DNA of 64,000 nt from Symsagittifera roscoffensis (Eukaryota > Xenacoelomorpha > Acoela > Convolutidae): NCBI RefSeq assembly GCF_963678635.1, contig NC_087062.1, positions 73,191,345 through 73,255,344 of the forward strand, in the 5' to 3' direction. The translations under genes and the position numbers were made by a program. Shown here one piece after another: positions 1-10,400 of this stretch. Every line of letters starts with the position of its first letter. The first letter of the stretch is position 1. Below the pieces are notes generated by a model. That model ran no database searches, was not told where the DNA came from, and saw only the letters and a list, made by a program, of their open reading frames with translations.

Positions 1-770
1 GCAGGCGATGTGTCAGCAGAAAACACGTGTAAATGAAAGATCCTCTCTTCGGTTGGACAGCAACCGACAGGCCGCTCGAGATACCGCCAGATAATTTAGA
101 CCCAGCATCATCGACGGGGACGTCGATAAATGTTTTTGTCCGGGGAGTGGGGGTAGGACTTACCCACACCAAAAATTTGATGATAAAGGAACTCAGAGAG
201 GTGAGAGAGACCAGCGGGCTAGAACTGGACGAGGAAGAGGCTGAGCCTACCATAGGGCAAAAATTCAAAACAAAATTTGAAATACCCAATGAATACTCGG
301 AGAACATCCTGATCACGGACAGTGACTTCATTCTGTCAGACACGACTAGCGCGATATGTATAACGGCTGACATGAGCATCAAATCGAGACTAGAGGCCGA
401 CTTCAAAAGAGAATATCAGAACGTGGAGTTTCTATTTAGACAGAGACCGGTGTTGGGAGGAATGGCTGCGCTTCCCTATCAGTTTCACAAGTTCCCGGTA
501 AATAACTGTGCTTTCTGGTAACGAGGATCAGTGAAAAGAACACGATAGATCGTGAACACGTGATGTTGGCACTAACGAGGCTGAGAGACTTCATGGTCGA
601 AAGAGGGATCATGGAGATCTCGATGCCACTCTATGACCCAAACAGGGGCAAGTTGAACCCAAGGGAATAATACGCTATCCCACACGTGGTCTTCGCAGAA
701 ACGGAGACAATGGTACACCTACACAAGAAATACTACTTGAGTATCGCCGGAGTTTCGGGCGGACAATGGA
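1..770 (+). mobile_element. E1: 3' end of a Ty3/gypsy-type retroelement
   Basis: Only the extreme 3' coding end of this element lies in the window. Its protein matches the C-terminal module of E3 (36395-37048) and, on the opposite strand, that of E2 (9541-11260), in the same order: an FVRGVGVGLTHT motif, an acidic linker, then a macro-domain-like fold ending in HKKYYLSIA. Gag and pol would lie to the left, outside the window. Relic A starts about 450 bases downstream on the same strand, as relic B does after E3. Confidence 0.7.
33..748 (+). pseudogene. Macro-domain-like C-terminal module of E1 polyprotein (frameshifted)
   Basis: The first frame (33-521) carries VRGVGVGLTHTKN, an acidic linker, and a stretch with DSDFIL and SAICITADMS followed by a charged helix. 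Homology continues after a one-base frameshift near 505 through LALTRLRDFMVERG, MEISMPLYDPNRGKL and HVVFAETE to LHKKYYLSIA. There is one in-frame TAA near 668. The order of strands and helices resembles ADP-ribose-binding macro domains of the TARG1/OARD1 type: an N-terminal D motif, then L-VTR, then a helix, then the SMP strand, then V-FA-T. The usual glycine-rich phosphate loops are replaced, so catalysis is doubtful. I infer a fold relationship and do not claim an activity. The copy is dead. Confidence 0.55.
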
Positions 771-1228
771 GATCTCGAGTTAGGTATATGGGAGTCACGT
801 GTTAGGTACAGGGGGGGGGGGGGGAGCGAAGCAGGTAGATGGATTTTAACGTAATTGGCATGACAATTAAATTTTAGAGAGTTGGCGGTGCTAAAACATG
901 AAATGAATCTGCATGTTCTCAAAGTTAACGATTGAATTATTTTAGTGAAATTGATGGAGGGATAATGTTTCAAACACAATAAAGAGGGGGGCTTAGGTTA
1001 GGAACAGAACATCTTAGTCTAAAATGGATTTTATTTTCAGATTGATTTGTAAAATTGAATTGACACCCAAGCAACACTCACTCAACGAAGAGAAAGATAT
1101 CTAGAGCTAATACTGTATCAGTGGTCTCAGGCGACATTCAAAAGTTTAACTGGTACGGTGTTCTCAAGTTTAACTGGTACGGTGTTCTCAAGTTTAATAA
1201 CAGTAAGATCAAATTGAATATAGTGACG
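771..1228. other. Non-coding spacer between E1 and relic A
   Basis: No convincing coding frame. It contains a 14-base G homopolymer at 811-824 and, at about 1142-1190, two perfect tandem copies of a 24-base unit containing AACTGGTACGGTGTTCTCAA. It separates the macro-like end of E1 from the start of the SGNH polyprotein A. The equivalent spacer after E3 (37049-37330) is about 280 bases, but I cannot align the two clearly. Confidence 0.5.
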
Positions 1229-1522
1229 ATGGCAGATCGCTTCTGGAAATATATGCCTGCAGCGCTCAAGAGGCCCACAATTGACGAACTGTACAAGCGT
1301 CTGAGGGATCTCAATTACACTCAAGTCGATGAGAGGTTGGCGGTGATGTTAAATATCATCCTACAGCTAGAAGCACAGAGTGAATGTAGGGAGTCAGCGA
1401 CGGAAGCAGTGCTGATGGTCGGCTACACCACGGAGCGGATATCCAACCAGGAGCAAACGAGGTGGCTATCCTCTAACGTTGATGGAGGCCTGAGGGGATT
1501 CGATCTAGCAAGGAATACCTGA
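1229..1522 (+). pseudogene. N-terminal helical module of polyprotein A
   Basis: I start at the ATG at 1229 (MADRFWKYM) because relic B also begins with a short M-x-x-F opening (MENFVLKK) at the equivalent place. An upstream GTG-initiated extension only covers a 24-base repeat. Shared positions with B include I/DELYKRLRD versus IDAIYRRMMD, then the LAVML and VVMLL helices, then ATEAVLMVGY versus PTEVLLMVAY. No known domain is recognised. The frame ends at a TGA at 1520; homology to B continues weakly afterwards, so this is probably the first piece of a longer broken protein. Confidence 0.5.
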
Positions 1523-2216
1523 TCGAACAACACTAAAGAGTATGGTGCGGGAGAGTTCCCACTTCCTACCAGACGGCCGATAGGATCCGCAGCCCAATCC
1601 ACGAGCAGGCCCCTGTCTATGATACGGTCCCAGCAGACAGAGGAAGCATACCCGGACCTCAGCAGTCTAAAGAGAGAACTGGAAAGAGCCCAGAGGGAAA
1701 GAGACGAAGTGAATAGTCGAAAGGGATCAGGCGAATCTAGAGAGGGGTCAGGCGATCCTTGAGAGGGATCCGGCGAGACGTGATCTCAATATGATTAGGG
1801 AAGAGTACCAACAAGAGCAGAAGGTATGCGAAAACGAGGCGAACTGCGAGCAGCTGAAGTCAGAAATGGAGTAGATTCAGAGGCGTCAACGAGAAATTGC
1901 GAGGCAAAAAGAGAAGGCAAAGAAGACCGCCGAGCAGGCAGCCGCAGGATCGAGACCGGAGTCGCGGATGGAGGTAGATGAAAATCTTAGGTCCATTGGA
2001 CGATTCAATCTGGAACGAGCGCTCAAGAACACATGAACGACGGACCCGGTCTGGAGATATACCCCGATATACCCCGGGATATACCCCGAGTTCAACTCCT
2101 GGTAGTAGCCAAATCAGTGGGAGCTCATCGCGTCTTAAGGAGCTGCAAGATATATTCTAGTCGAGGAGCCGTCATGATTCGAATATTACGCACAACCGAG
2201 AATACCAGAAGGTGCG
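1523..2216 (+). pseudogene. Degenerate charged coiled-coil region of polyprotein A
   Basis: Several short frames rich in E, K, R and Q (for example around 1660-1960) look like remains of a coiled coil, matching the coiled-coil stretch of B at 37836-38054. Stops and shifts prevent one continuous reading. At about 2057-2093 there is a short tandem repeat of an ATATACCCCG-type unit. No function can be assigned; position between the N-terminal module and the SGNH module is the main evidence that it belongs to A. Confidence 0.4.
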
Positions 2217-2760
2217 GTCCACTTAATCATAGGGGACAGCCTGATTCGGGTGCTGACCCGGATCCAGTCGCATTGGCAGTTGGGAGTCTTGAGTTTTTCT
2301 GGAGCCGCAACACCTCAGATTTGGACATGGTTAAGATGTATACGGTCACTCTGATAATGGGAACCAACGACGTGTCCAGAGGGAAATCAAGAAAGGTGAT
2401 GAGACTGCACGAGAAAATGAGCTGCATTCTTGAGGAGCTGAGGATTTATCTGGATCCTGTGATACTCACGATTTGCACTGTACCATACAACATGAAGACC
2501 GATCAGCACGCGATGGAGATGAACGAGATGGTGCGCACTATCAATGAGATATGTAGGCTGATACAACAGAGAAGCGTGCTCCCCGTTAGACTGTTGGACG
2601 TGGCCGACATGATGGAACGATCTTTCCCGGATGATGCGTCATCGGATAGCATTCACTTCGACTGGTCAAAGGGCTCAGAGTGGTTAAATGGTGTCTTCCA
2701 GAGGCACATAACTGGGCTAGAGTCGGACCTGCTAGAAACGGCCCAGTTCACCCTTGGTCC
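2217..2760 (+). pseudogene. SGNH/GDSL hydrolase-like module 1 of polyprotein A
   Basis: Block I, LIIGDSLIRV, is in one frame, with Gly-Asp-Ser at 2232-2240. After a frameshift, another frame carries block III, IMGTNDVSRG, with G-T-N-D at 2360-2371, and the catalytic Asp-x-x-His of block V in SDSIHFDWS (2645-2656). In the SGNH superfamily these supply the Ser nucleophile, the oxyanion Asn and the Asp-His pair, so all key residues remain despite the frameshift. Ester hydrolysis would be the family activity, though many relatives such as OSK domains bind nucleic acid without catalysis. The substrate cannot be predicted. Confidence 0.7.
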
Positions 2761-2894
2761 ACCCCTATACCCCCTTTCTTTGCCACTAGACCCCTATCCA
2801 GTGGCCTGGGAGCGAGATTTGACTCAAGAGACAGCTCAAGGAGCAGCCGGACCCGCCAACCGGGGTCCACACCGATGGATCCCGAAGAGGCAGA

Positions 2895-3491
2895 GTGGTG
2901 GTGGTGGTGGATGACAAGAGAAAGGAGAGGCCGGCTGAGACGAGCCGGACGCGATATCTAGAGAGGATAAAGGAACTGGATCTGGAGGACCTGGAGTGCA
3001 GGCAGGAATTGGCGGAGGTCCCGGGACTTAAGGATGTGTCGCATGAGGACTTGAGTCAGCACCATTGTGTGGATTGGTTGAAGGCCCATGAGGCGCACTT
3101 CTCGAGAGCGAGGATGATGAAGACGGCAGATCTGACCTGGATTCCGCTGAAATCAACAATGGGACCGATCAAATATAGGCCACTCAAGCTGTTGGGGAAA
3201 TCAGGGCTCATAGTGGAGCCCCCCCCCCCCAAACATCGTACAAGCATAGCCAGAATCAGGTTGGCTACTCTTGCGCAGTTGAGAGGCGTGGACAAGTTAC
3301 TGGAGCCAAAAGACATGGAACTCCCAGATGCTGCCTACGAGGGCGCAAAATTAGCAAATGACTCAAGGTACGGAAAACCCTGTGGGAACGCACTGTTGGC
3401 CAAGACATTGGCGGTGTCTGATCGATCGGATCCAGGAGCCGCCAGAGTAATCGTCGTGGCGGGCTCGGATTTTGAGGGAACATCTCGCTAG
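2895..3491 (+). pseudogene. Linker ORF of polyprotein A entering SGNH-like module 2
   Basis: An open frame of about 198 codons (apparent GTG or internal start) is charged in its first half, contains a proline run encoded by a 10-base C tract near 3220-3230, and ends with ARVIVVAGSDFEG. That ending matches AKILIVANSDFAH of B (39745 region) and looks like block I of a second, degenerate SGNH-like module whose block III lies in the next frame. The homopolymer C tract may also mark an assembly or indel problem. The frame was probably once continuous with 3519-5276. Confidence 0.4.
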
Positions 3492-3518
3492 CTGTTTTGG
3501 ACGGAAACTCTAGTATAC

Positions 3519-5276
3519 TTGCTGCCTGGTTCTGAATTAAACCAGATGCTGACTCTGTTTGTGACAATCAAGTCAGAAATGCCGTGCGAAACGGAGCTGC
3601 TGCAATTTGCTGGAATGAATGACCACTTGCATGCGGCAGGGTTTCTGGAACATCTGAAAAGTGATGCACCGACGCCCAAGAAGATCTGGGAAGCTATCCG
3701 GACATTGTTTGCGGCAATGAATGAGGTACAAGAGTGTGACTTCTCGATTCGGAGCCAAGACAAAGGGCGCGTTTACAACGTCCCCGGGGTACGCGAGCAT
3801 GCCGCCTATATTGTAATTTGTATACGCTATCTTGATCCTCATAGTGGAAGGGAATGCGTGGCGGGTGTTGATGGCAGCCGCCAATCGTGGACTGGAGCCG
3901 ATGAACTTGAGACTTCTGAAGTCGGAGTTGGCAGCGGCATGGGCGGAGGGTCTCGTGCCTTGAGGGGATTCTACGAGTTGGCAGACATCCTCATTGTAGT
4001 AGATGAGGTCCTTTCACTCGAGATTTCGAATTTCGCCCGACATTTGAAATACAATCCGGAGATTGGGGACAATCATCCGATAATAAGCCACCTAACAGCC
4101 AGCCTATGGTTCCGAGGTATGGACCTGACAATCACGAGATCCACCAGCAAAGCAAGTGGACGAAGCAATGAAAGAAGAAACATGGCTGCGGCCGAGATGC
4201 AATTAGAATCGATGGGATATCGTCTGACGCAGGAAAGAGGGAGGTGGCCGTTCCTGACCCCAAGGCTCGAGAATGCTACGAACAAGACGCAGGAGAATGC
4301 TCCACATCTCGTCAGGCAGATATGGAAATTTCTTGAGGGGCAGCTGGAGGTGGCAGAGAGTAGGGAGATGACGGTTGGGAGATTCGTCACAGCGGCAAAC
4401 GAAGTCACCATTGGAGTATTCTGGAGGGAGCATGCCAAAGACGAGCTGAGAACGAGGAAGAATCACGAGATCCTGAGATTCTTGAGTCCTTGTTGGGAGA
4501 AAAGGTACATGGCTAGGGTGTTCTATAAGAAGGACACCATATTAAAGGCGTTCGTGCAAGAGCTGCTGAACATGCCCATAAACCTCTTACTGGCTCTGTA
4601 CCTTGTTTATCCCAGGTATCTGTTCAACATGGGTCCGGCGTACATGTTCACTAGAGGTGTGGAGACACTTCAAATTGATGGGTACCTGACAATAGTACTC
4701 CTAACTCACGGGGAACTGGTGGCGTTTCATCGGTTGATGAAATATGGGGAACCCCTGTCAATGGGGAAGACTCACCCAAGCACGGAGACGTATTCGTACA
4801 AGTGCACCGCCGGACTGAAGAGGTTGCTGGTGGAGTATCTTCTGATGCAAACCCGGTACCTGACTGGCGAAGAGACGTACCCCAAGACGAGAGAAGAGCT
4901 GAAGGAGGCGAATGGTGTCATCCCTCTATTGACTGACTTGTGTTTGGCCATGAGGTATGATCCGCTGGGAGCATTTAGGGGGCTTGGCGAGGTCGTGACC
5001 TGTATCTATGGTCCAGAGGTGACGTATGCCTTTCCTGATCCGCTCGTGGCGGCACACCGCAACTCAGTGTTGCACGTGAGTCTGATAAGTGTACTAGATG
5101 GGACGGCGTTGAACTGGTACAGACAAGAGGCGCTGAGGGCACAAATGAGTAACACGGTGATCTTCGGGAAGGACAAGGATCCCGAGTTAGTAATGCTCAT
5201 TTTCCGGGAACAACTGCAATACACAACCACACGATGTGCACCGGATTGGATAAAAAGGCGAGAAAAGAGTTGTTGA
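3519..5276 (+). CDS. Long intact frame of polyprotein A (585 codons), function unknown
   Basis: This is the longest uninterrupted frame in the window. Near its start FAGMNDHLHAAGFL matches FAGINDHLHRRGFL of B and contains a G-x-N-D motif like SGNH block III. The rest is helical: a VVDEVLSLEISNFARHL stretch, WFRGMDL, FLTPRL, a hydrophobic segment around NLLLALYLVYPRYLF, then LLTDLCLAMRYDPLGAF, YGPEVTYAFPDP and DGTALNWYRQEAL near the end. Each has a counterpart in the triplicated part of B. Its survival without stops, amid decay on both sides, is notable. The printed start need not be the true one, because homology begins upstream. I do not recognise a family beyond the paralogue. Confidence 0.6.
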   Translation: MLPGSELNQMLTLFVTIKSEMPCETELLQFAGMNDHLHAAGFLEHLKSDAPTPKKIWEAIRTLFAAMNEVQECDFSIRSQDKGRVYNVPGVREHAAYIVICIRYLDPHSGRECVAGVDGSRQSWTGADELETSEVGVGSGMGGGSRALRGFYELADILIVVDEVLSLEISNFARHLKYNPEIGDNHPIISHLTASLWFRGMDLTITRSTSKASGRSNERRNMAAAEMQLESMGYRLTQERGRWPFLTPRLENATNKTQENAPHLVRQIWKFLEGQLEVAESREMTVGRFVTAANEVTIGVFWREHAKDELRTRKNHEILRFLSPCWEKRYMARVFYKKDTILKAFVQELLNMPINLLLALYLVYPRYLFNMGPAYMFTRGVETLQIDGYLTIVLLTHGELVAFHRLMKYGEPLSMGKTHPSTETYSYKCTAGLKRLLVEYLLMQTRYLTGEETYPKTREELKEANGVIPLLTDLCLAMRYDPLGAFRGLGEVVTCIYGPEVTYAFPDPLVAAHRNSVLHVSLISVLDGTALNWYRQEALRAQMSNTVIFGKDKDPELVMLIFREQLQYTTTRCAPDWIKRREKSC

Positions 5277-6118
5277 GCAGGATGATCAAGCTGAGGGAAA
5301 CGGAACCACAGACCAAAGACGATGAATGTAGAGACAGTTCTACTCTGAAACAAAAAACTGACGATAAAATATTTAAGGAAGGATAAGGTTAAGACAAGTA
5401 ATATGATTAAAGGTATTAAAATCCTTAAGGCTCGAGAAGGGGGAGGCAAGAATTGGAAGGGTTGAACCGGGACAAAGAAGTCGAATCGGTAATGGTTGTG
5501 GCGACGCCCCCAAGTAAAGGTGTGAGGTCCAGAAAGAGGAAAAGGCAGGTAAAAGAGTTGAGTAGTACCTCGACGGACGAGGTCTCTGAGAAGAAACTGA
5601 GGGAGACGGCTCCCATAATTCTAGCGCGATGAACCAAGGAAGCTGGCCGAGGTGATGAAAGAGAAGGAAGCCTCGACGAGTGTGGCAACGGAAGAAGAAT
5701 TCAGACCTCAGAAGGCGAGCACGAAAAGGGGTTCGACGAGTGGACAATCGTGGGAGGTAGACGTTGGCAAAGACTGGATCTCGAGTGAGCACCAGGCAAT
5801 TGGGAAACAAGTGGCCAGCGATCCTCTTGAGAAGAATGCGATGAGGAATACTGCTCAACCTTGGTGGGTGGCTCTGGAGACAATGAAGTAGCTGGAGGAC
5901 TGCCTCAAGAAACTCGATCGTGGAGTGTCCCACAAGCGTCGCAACTGGGCTACCCAGCAAAAAGCCGAGATTAACAAGTCAGAACTGGAGAGCCAGCTGA
6001 AACGAACTTGGCAAAGATTACTGCGGGATGACTTCGAAGAGGCGATGAGAACACCCTCGTCCGTGTTACCATTGATGGCAAATCCCTTCGTTAGAACAGC
6101 GGGACAGCTGATGTTCGC
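5277..6118 (+). pseudogene. Degenerate middle part of polyprotein A
   Basis: Short overlapping frames, highly charged, with many stops. Position between the ALNWYRQ end and the GMAYNPF module equals 44400-46790 in B, which is also badly broken. No domain is recognisable. Base composition and codon flavour are like the neighbouring A modules, so I assign it to the same relic. Confidence 0.35.
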
Positions 6119-6831
6119 ATGGAGCTTGGTGGGAATAGAACTGGAGAAGTTGACCTCACACGACAAGTTGGAACTGGGGAGACCCAAGTTAGACCCAACA
6201 AACGGGGAGAGTACCAGTATGTGTCTGGAGTAATGGGGATAGCATACAACCCTTTCTTGGATTCAGAGGCCGTGAGTGCTCACAGGAATCACGAAGTGAC
6301 GGAGCTGTTACAATTTTGGACAGAGAAGGTAATCGAGATTGATCCAGTGAAAAGAGAAAAACCGAGTTTAGACCTGATTTTTGGGAAGATGCCCAAGGTG
6401 ATAAGCGTACCGCACTCGAACAAGAGAGTAGAATTTTAAATGGGGAATGGAGATGGAATGCTGATTACGAATTTAGGAGTGATTTGGAAGTTGCTGAGGC
6501 CGTCCTGGTGCCCACATCCCCACGCAAGCTTGATTGAAGAGTCACGGAGCGAGTGAGGCTAGTACCGACGAAGGATGAAGACTTGAGAACTCTGAATGTA
6601 ATACACAAACTGATCCTACCTCAGAGCAAGGTGTCGGACGAGGCAACGAGCAAACTAGGATCAGTGAAGAAGATGGAACCAGGTAGTTGTCTTGACCTGA
6701 CGTGTGGGTGCGGCGGACACACCTGTGATGGACGATCGTGTGTCAGAATACAGTCTTCCAGGGAGAAGACCTGGTCGCTTGGTTTGGCGACATCACAGAA
6801 AGAGATAAAAGCGAGTGCAGATAGTTGCTGA
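6119..6831 (+). pseudogene. GMAYNPF and PGSCL modules of polyprotein A
   Basis: The frame at 6119-6439 contains YVSGVMGIAYNPFLD, ELLQFWTEK and a terminal NKRVEF. These match B at 46789-47225: SVIVGMAYNPFIIE, LLRFWASR, DNRVEF. A further frame at 6553-6831 has MEPGSCLDLTCGCGGHTCDG, matching KPGSCLAKVCGLEGHIRGG of B at 47400. The cysteine-rich patch hints at a metal-binding loop, but B lacks most of those cysteines, so that is weak. Unknown family, broken by at least one stop and one shift. Confidence 0.45.
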
Positions 6832-7039
6832 GTGTTACACGAACACCACTGTGAATAGAGCAACGGCGCTAGGATTCTTCTCAATGATGTGCAGTTTACA
6901 ATCACTGGAGATGCTGGAGTCTGAGCACCATTTAGTGACAGTGTGGAGCATAGAGTCATGGCTGGGGTGTTGGAAACAACCCAGAAGCACATCAGAGGGT
7001 GGAAGGTTGGCTTCGAGGCAGAATTGGGATTTCCCGTGA

Positions 7040-8239
7040 GCTAAGCCTACGGTCTGCCAGTAAATTCGAGGTCCTTAGTGGGATCAGTAATGGCCAAGCT
7101 ATGTGGAAGCCACTACCCATTACACATGGCGATGGTGGAGGTATTTAGTCAGAGGATACTAATAGACAAAGCCTTCTCAGTACCCAAGTGCATACGAGTG
7201 GCTCGAATGTCGCGCACCGTTCACACAGATTGTTGAGGAAGATCCTGGGGTCTCTACCAAGGGAACAAAGAGATGACTTGAGTGAAATCTGGGGTGAATA
7301 ACTCTTGAGCTTGTAGGGCGAAAACACGAGTGACTTCGAGAGAAATAACACAATCGGGAACCCGATTAATAGTGCCCCAAACGAGGAGGAGAATGATACA
7401 ACACATGAAAAATTGATGGAACTGGAACCTCTACTGGAAGCTTCGGGAGAGCGCAACCTACGGAGCATCGATATCACGCATGGATAATGCCCATGCCATT
7501 GTCTGGCACAGACGCTGTGGTACCCGGAGCATGCCAACCTCTGCCTGGTATGGGACGTTGAAGAAATTCGGTCGATCGGATTACCCGATCATCGGTAGAA
7601 GGTGACCATCATGGTAGTGAGCACAATTTTGGCGTTGCGATGGATCGAGATTAATGTGACGAAATATCGGGAGTCGAAGAGTCGCAAGAGACTTGAGTTG
7701 TTTGAGACTGCGTGCAAGGTGCTCGCCATACCGATGGAGGTCAGACACGTGTGGAACCGCATAAGGTTTCTCCGTGGTTTCGAGCGACACTGACATCTCT
7801 GTTGTATATGGTGACGAAGGATCATATGAAGAAGCATCAGAAAGAATATCGACAATTCCTAGCAGAGATAGGACCGGAAGCCTTCAAGAGACCTTTGCTG
7901 ACCCACCGAAATGCGATGACGACAGGTTAGAAAAAAGTCGGTATGGTGTCTAGAGATAATAGCAAGGCGAGGGAATCAATACTGGAAGAGGACTTGACAA
8001 AGAACGTGAGCTTGAGTCTACACAACTCCTTTTGCTTGAACAGGGAATCGAAAAAGAAGGGTTTGACAAACCAGGCAAAGAGGATGCAAGAGCAGAGGAA
8101 GTGGATGCGATCCTACGAACAACTAAAAGCGTGGGAAGAGATCGTAATCAGCTCCGATGATGAGGAAGCGCTGCTGAGGCAGATCACGGTGTCAAACACA
8201 TCAGGGCCTAGCACCTCAAAAGCAAGGAACACGAAATGA
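7040..8239 (+). pseudogene. C-terminal helical region of polyprotein A
   Basis: Fragments in different frames match B at 47661-48867: a VPKCIRVARMSRT-like piece near 7185, EVRHVWNRIRF near 7740, HRNAMTTG ending at 7930, and a final frame (7943-8239) with DLTKNVSLSLHNSFCLNRE against DLERNVTLCLHKIFCRNRE of B. The end is acidic (SSDDEEALL) and stops at 8237. This fixes the 3' coding end of relic A. Confidence 0.45.
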
Positions 8240-9540
8240 GCAGGGAGCTCAGTGAGGGATTCTCGAGTCTTGAGAGGGAAGGAAAGGGGCTCGAGTGTGA
8301 GCTCGAATGAAATCTGGGTTCACGGAAAAGAAATTTTAACGAAACGAAATATTGCTATTAAAATGCTATATTTATTTTATCAATCAAAACGCTGCATGAC
8401 AATTTTCTGATTGGATAAGACAAAAGAATTTTTATTTTGCATACAGTGCAGCTGTATGCAGATTTTGATTGCTGTTTAGCGATAGTGTCACAATTTTGCA
8501 TGGTCGTGAATTTTGGGGTGTAGATAAAATTGTATCTGCTGCAAATTTCTGTAAATGACCACTGGCACTGTATCTTGAGCAACACTCAACATTCTGGGGA
8601 TTCACTGGCAGACGGCAACACGCGATTAGGACATCGATCTTAAGTCCGGGGAGTATGTGCCAGTCGGTCATGTTTGGAAGTTTGACCTTGAGCAATACGA
8701 ACAACGTGATTTTGGGCTGAAGTTGAATTTTTCAAAAATTCGAATTGAGCATGTCATGCTCAAATTCCTCGCGACAACTGAATATCTCAGAAACATAAGA
8801 TCAGAACAATCGAAGTGCAAATGCAGGATAGTGGTTGAAAAAAGCAGCGGACATTTGCTATTCGCAATTTCCAGACATAAAATCACACTAGAGTAGATCT
8901 GTCTTATCCTGAAATAGGAGACAGAACGATTGCAAAAGAAGAGAACATTAATTCGAAGTAGAGCAGAGTGAACCTTCGGTGGAAAGGTGGAAACTGAATT
9001 CTCCCAATGGTCCAGCCCCAAAAACCTATTTCTCAAGTCAAAACTCATTTTCCTTACAGACTTTGAGTTAGAACTTAATTACCTTTAAGGCTAGAGTTGC
9101 TGATTAATTTAGATACTCCAATTCTCAAGTGTGCTGGTATGTTTGCACCCAATTTAGTTTTCTTGAGTGTGTTTCTTACTTGTTATGTTGAAATAGGGAG
9201 AGTTTTAGTTTGATCCATCTGAAATGGATCAAAATTCCACTGTCTAATAAAAAGTAATTATACTGACTGTTCCGACCCTGTTTTTAACGGCGTTCGTGTA
9301 TTTTGAGTATTTTGGGACCTAAATATGAGGACGTTCTTATTTTCTAGAGTTGGAGTATTTTGGTAGTAGCCTTCGAGCTGTAACGAGGGTTTTGTCTCAT
9401 GTTGCAAGTGAACCGAATTGGCTCCGACCGTTTGAGGTAGAAAAACACAAGAGATAGTGTCCCTGACTCTTGAGCCAATGGTTATAAGGCCTATTTTTTC
9501 TTTAACCTCACATTTGACTTAAGTAGGCGACTGTTACACA
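8240..9540. other. AT-rich non-coding region between A (+) and E2 (-)
   Basis: No frame here shows a recognisable domain or a match to the A/B or gypsy modules. Frames of up to 126 codons at 8668-9048 on the minus strand look random. The two neighbours meet here tail to tail, so the stretch should contain their 3' ends or long terminal repeats. I could not align it with the 3' tail of B (48868-49600) or with the spacers after the other macro-like ends. Confidence 0.4.
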
Positions 9541-10160
9541 TGATGCTACTTGAGAGTTCACTCTGCCGGTTAAAACATGATTACTTGTATTACATTAGTA
9601 ATTATGTTCGTATCCGAAATGATTACTTGTATCGCGCGTACAGCTTCCGAGGATTCAGCCGTCTTCTGTTTGGGTCGTAAACCGGAAGCGAGAATAATTT
9701 CACTCCCTCTCCTTAAGAGGTCTCTTAGTCTCGTCAGGGACAAAACCAAATCTTCAGGGCCCACGTGCGGCTTCTCCGTCGCCCTCGTCACCAAGAAGCA
9801 TGAGTACTTCCCTGATATCTGCGAAGCCACCAGTGGCAAAACTATTAAAACCCCTTATCCTGGTCTTTGCACTATGTTTTTGCATTCTCTCCTTAAGTTT
9901 GCTCCTAATGTTGCTCTAAAACTGCTATCCGCGGTGATAGCTAACGCACACTTCCTATCAAAAAATTTTAAATCGCTATCTGTAAGCCTAATGCTACTTG
10001 AGTGTTCACTCGGCAAACTAAAACATGACTCTATTTCTCTCCCTATTTCTGGTTTCTCAGGGCCTTCATCTGTTTCTGCTTCTAATTCACCTGTTTCTCT
10101 TGCAATTTTTATTTTTTCTTTAACAACTTTTCACCGTCGATCGCATACCGGACTTTAATC
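9541..10160 (-). pseudogene. Second and third macro-like domain copies at the 3' end of E2
   Basis: On the minus strand the segment 9839-9577 reads ISGKYSCFLVTRATEKPHV, then VLSLTRLRDLL, then VIISDTNI, the second half of the macro-like module. The first half lies in 10160-9840 with frameshifts. At 9580-9541 the N-terminal part of the module starts again: the + strand words TGCTACTTGAG and TAAAACATGA recur here, near 9993 and near 11098. So three successive starts of the same domain exist, the last truncated after about a dozen codons. All copies are dead. Confidence 0.55.
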
Positions 10161-10400
10161 GAGATTGGACGCAAGAATGAAGAATGGCACTTCCTGGGCT
10201 GCCAAGAAAGGATCATGTTTGTCATTTTTTATACTTTTCAAACTCTCGCGACTCATGTCCTGAATCGTGACACTGGTTTCCTAAGGGTCTGTTGTCAATT
10301 CGTCCAGCCACTCAAAACTAGCAGGTTCGTCCTTTTTTGTTCGTAGAATTCCACTTTGTGCTCAGACGGGTCGTCGATCTTGTCGTATACTTTTGGCGAT

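Larger units (their letters stand above)
1229..8239 (+). mobile_element. Relic A: SGNH-type polyprotein region, paralogue of B
   Basis: Module order matches relic B (37331-48867): N-terminal helical module, coiled-coil stretch, SGNH module 1, linker, degenerate SGNH module 2, a long helical region ending near ALNWYRQEAL, a GMAYNPF module, a PGSCL module, and a C-terminal helical tail ending near SDDEEALL. No reverse transcriptase, integrase or transposase motif is visible in it. It is called mobile because it is repeated, decayed, and twice follows a gypsy macro-like end on the same strand. It could instead be an independent gene family carried along by duplication. Confidence 0.5.

Noticed and set aside
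5373-5960. 195-codon minus-strand frame, leucine- and proline-rich
   Set aside because: No domain, no counterpart in relic B, and it overlaps the decayed + strand A polyprotein. Likely chance.
6690-6740. Zinc-binding cluster in polyprotein A (CGCGGHTC)
   Set aside because: The homologous B segment keeps only one of these cysteines, so a conserved metal site is not supported.
9577-10158. 193-codon + strand open frame
   Set aside because: It is the antisense shadow of the E2 macro-like module, whose minus strand gives the conserved LVTRATEK and LTRLRDLL motifs. Several similar + strand frames across 9.5-18.7 kb are shadows of E2.
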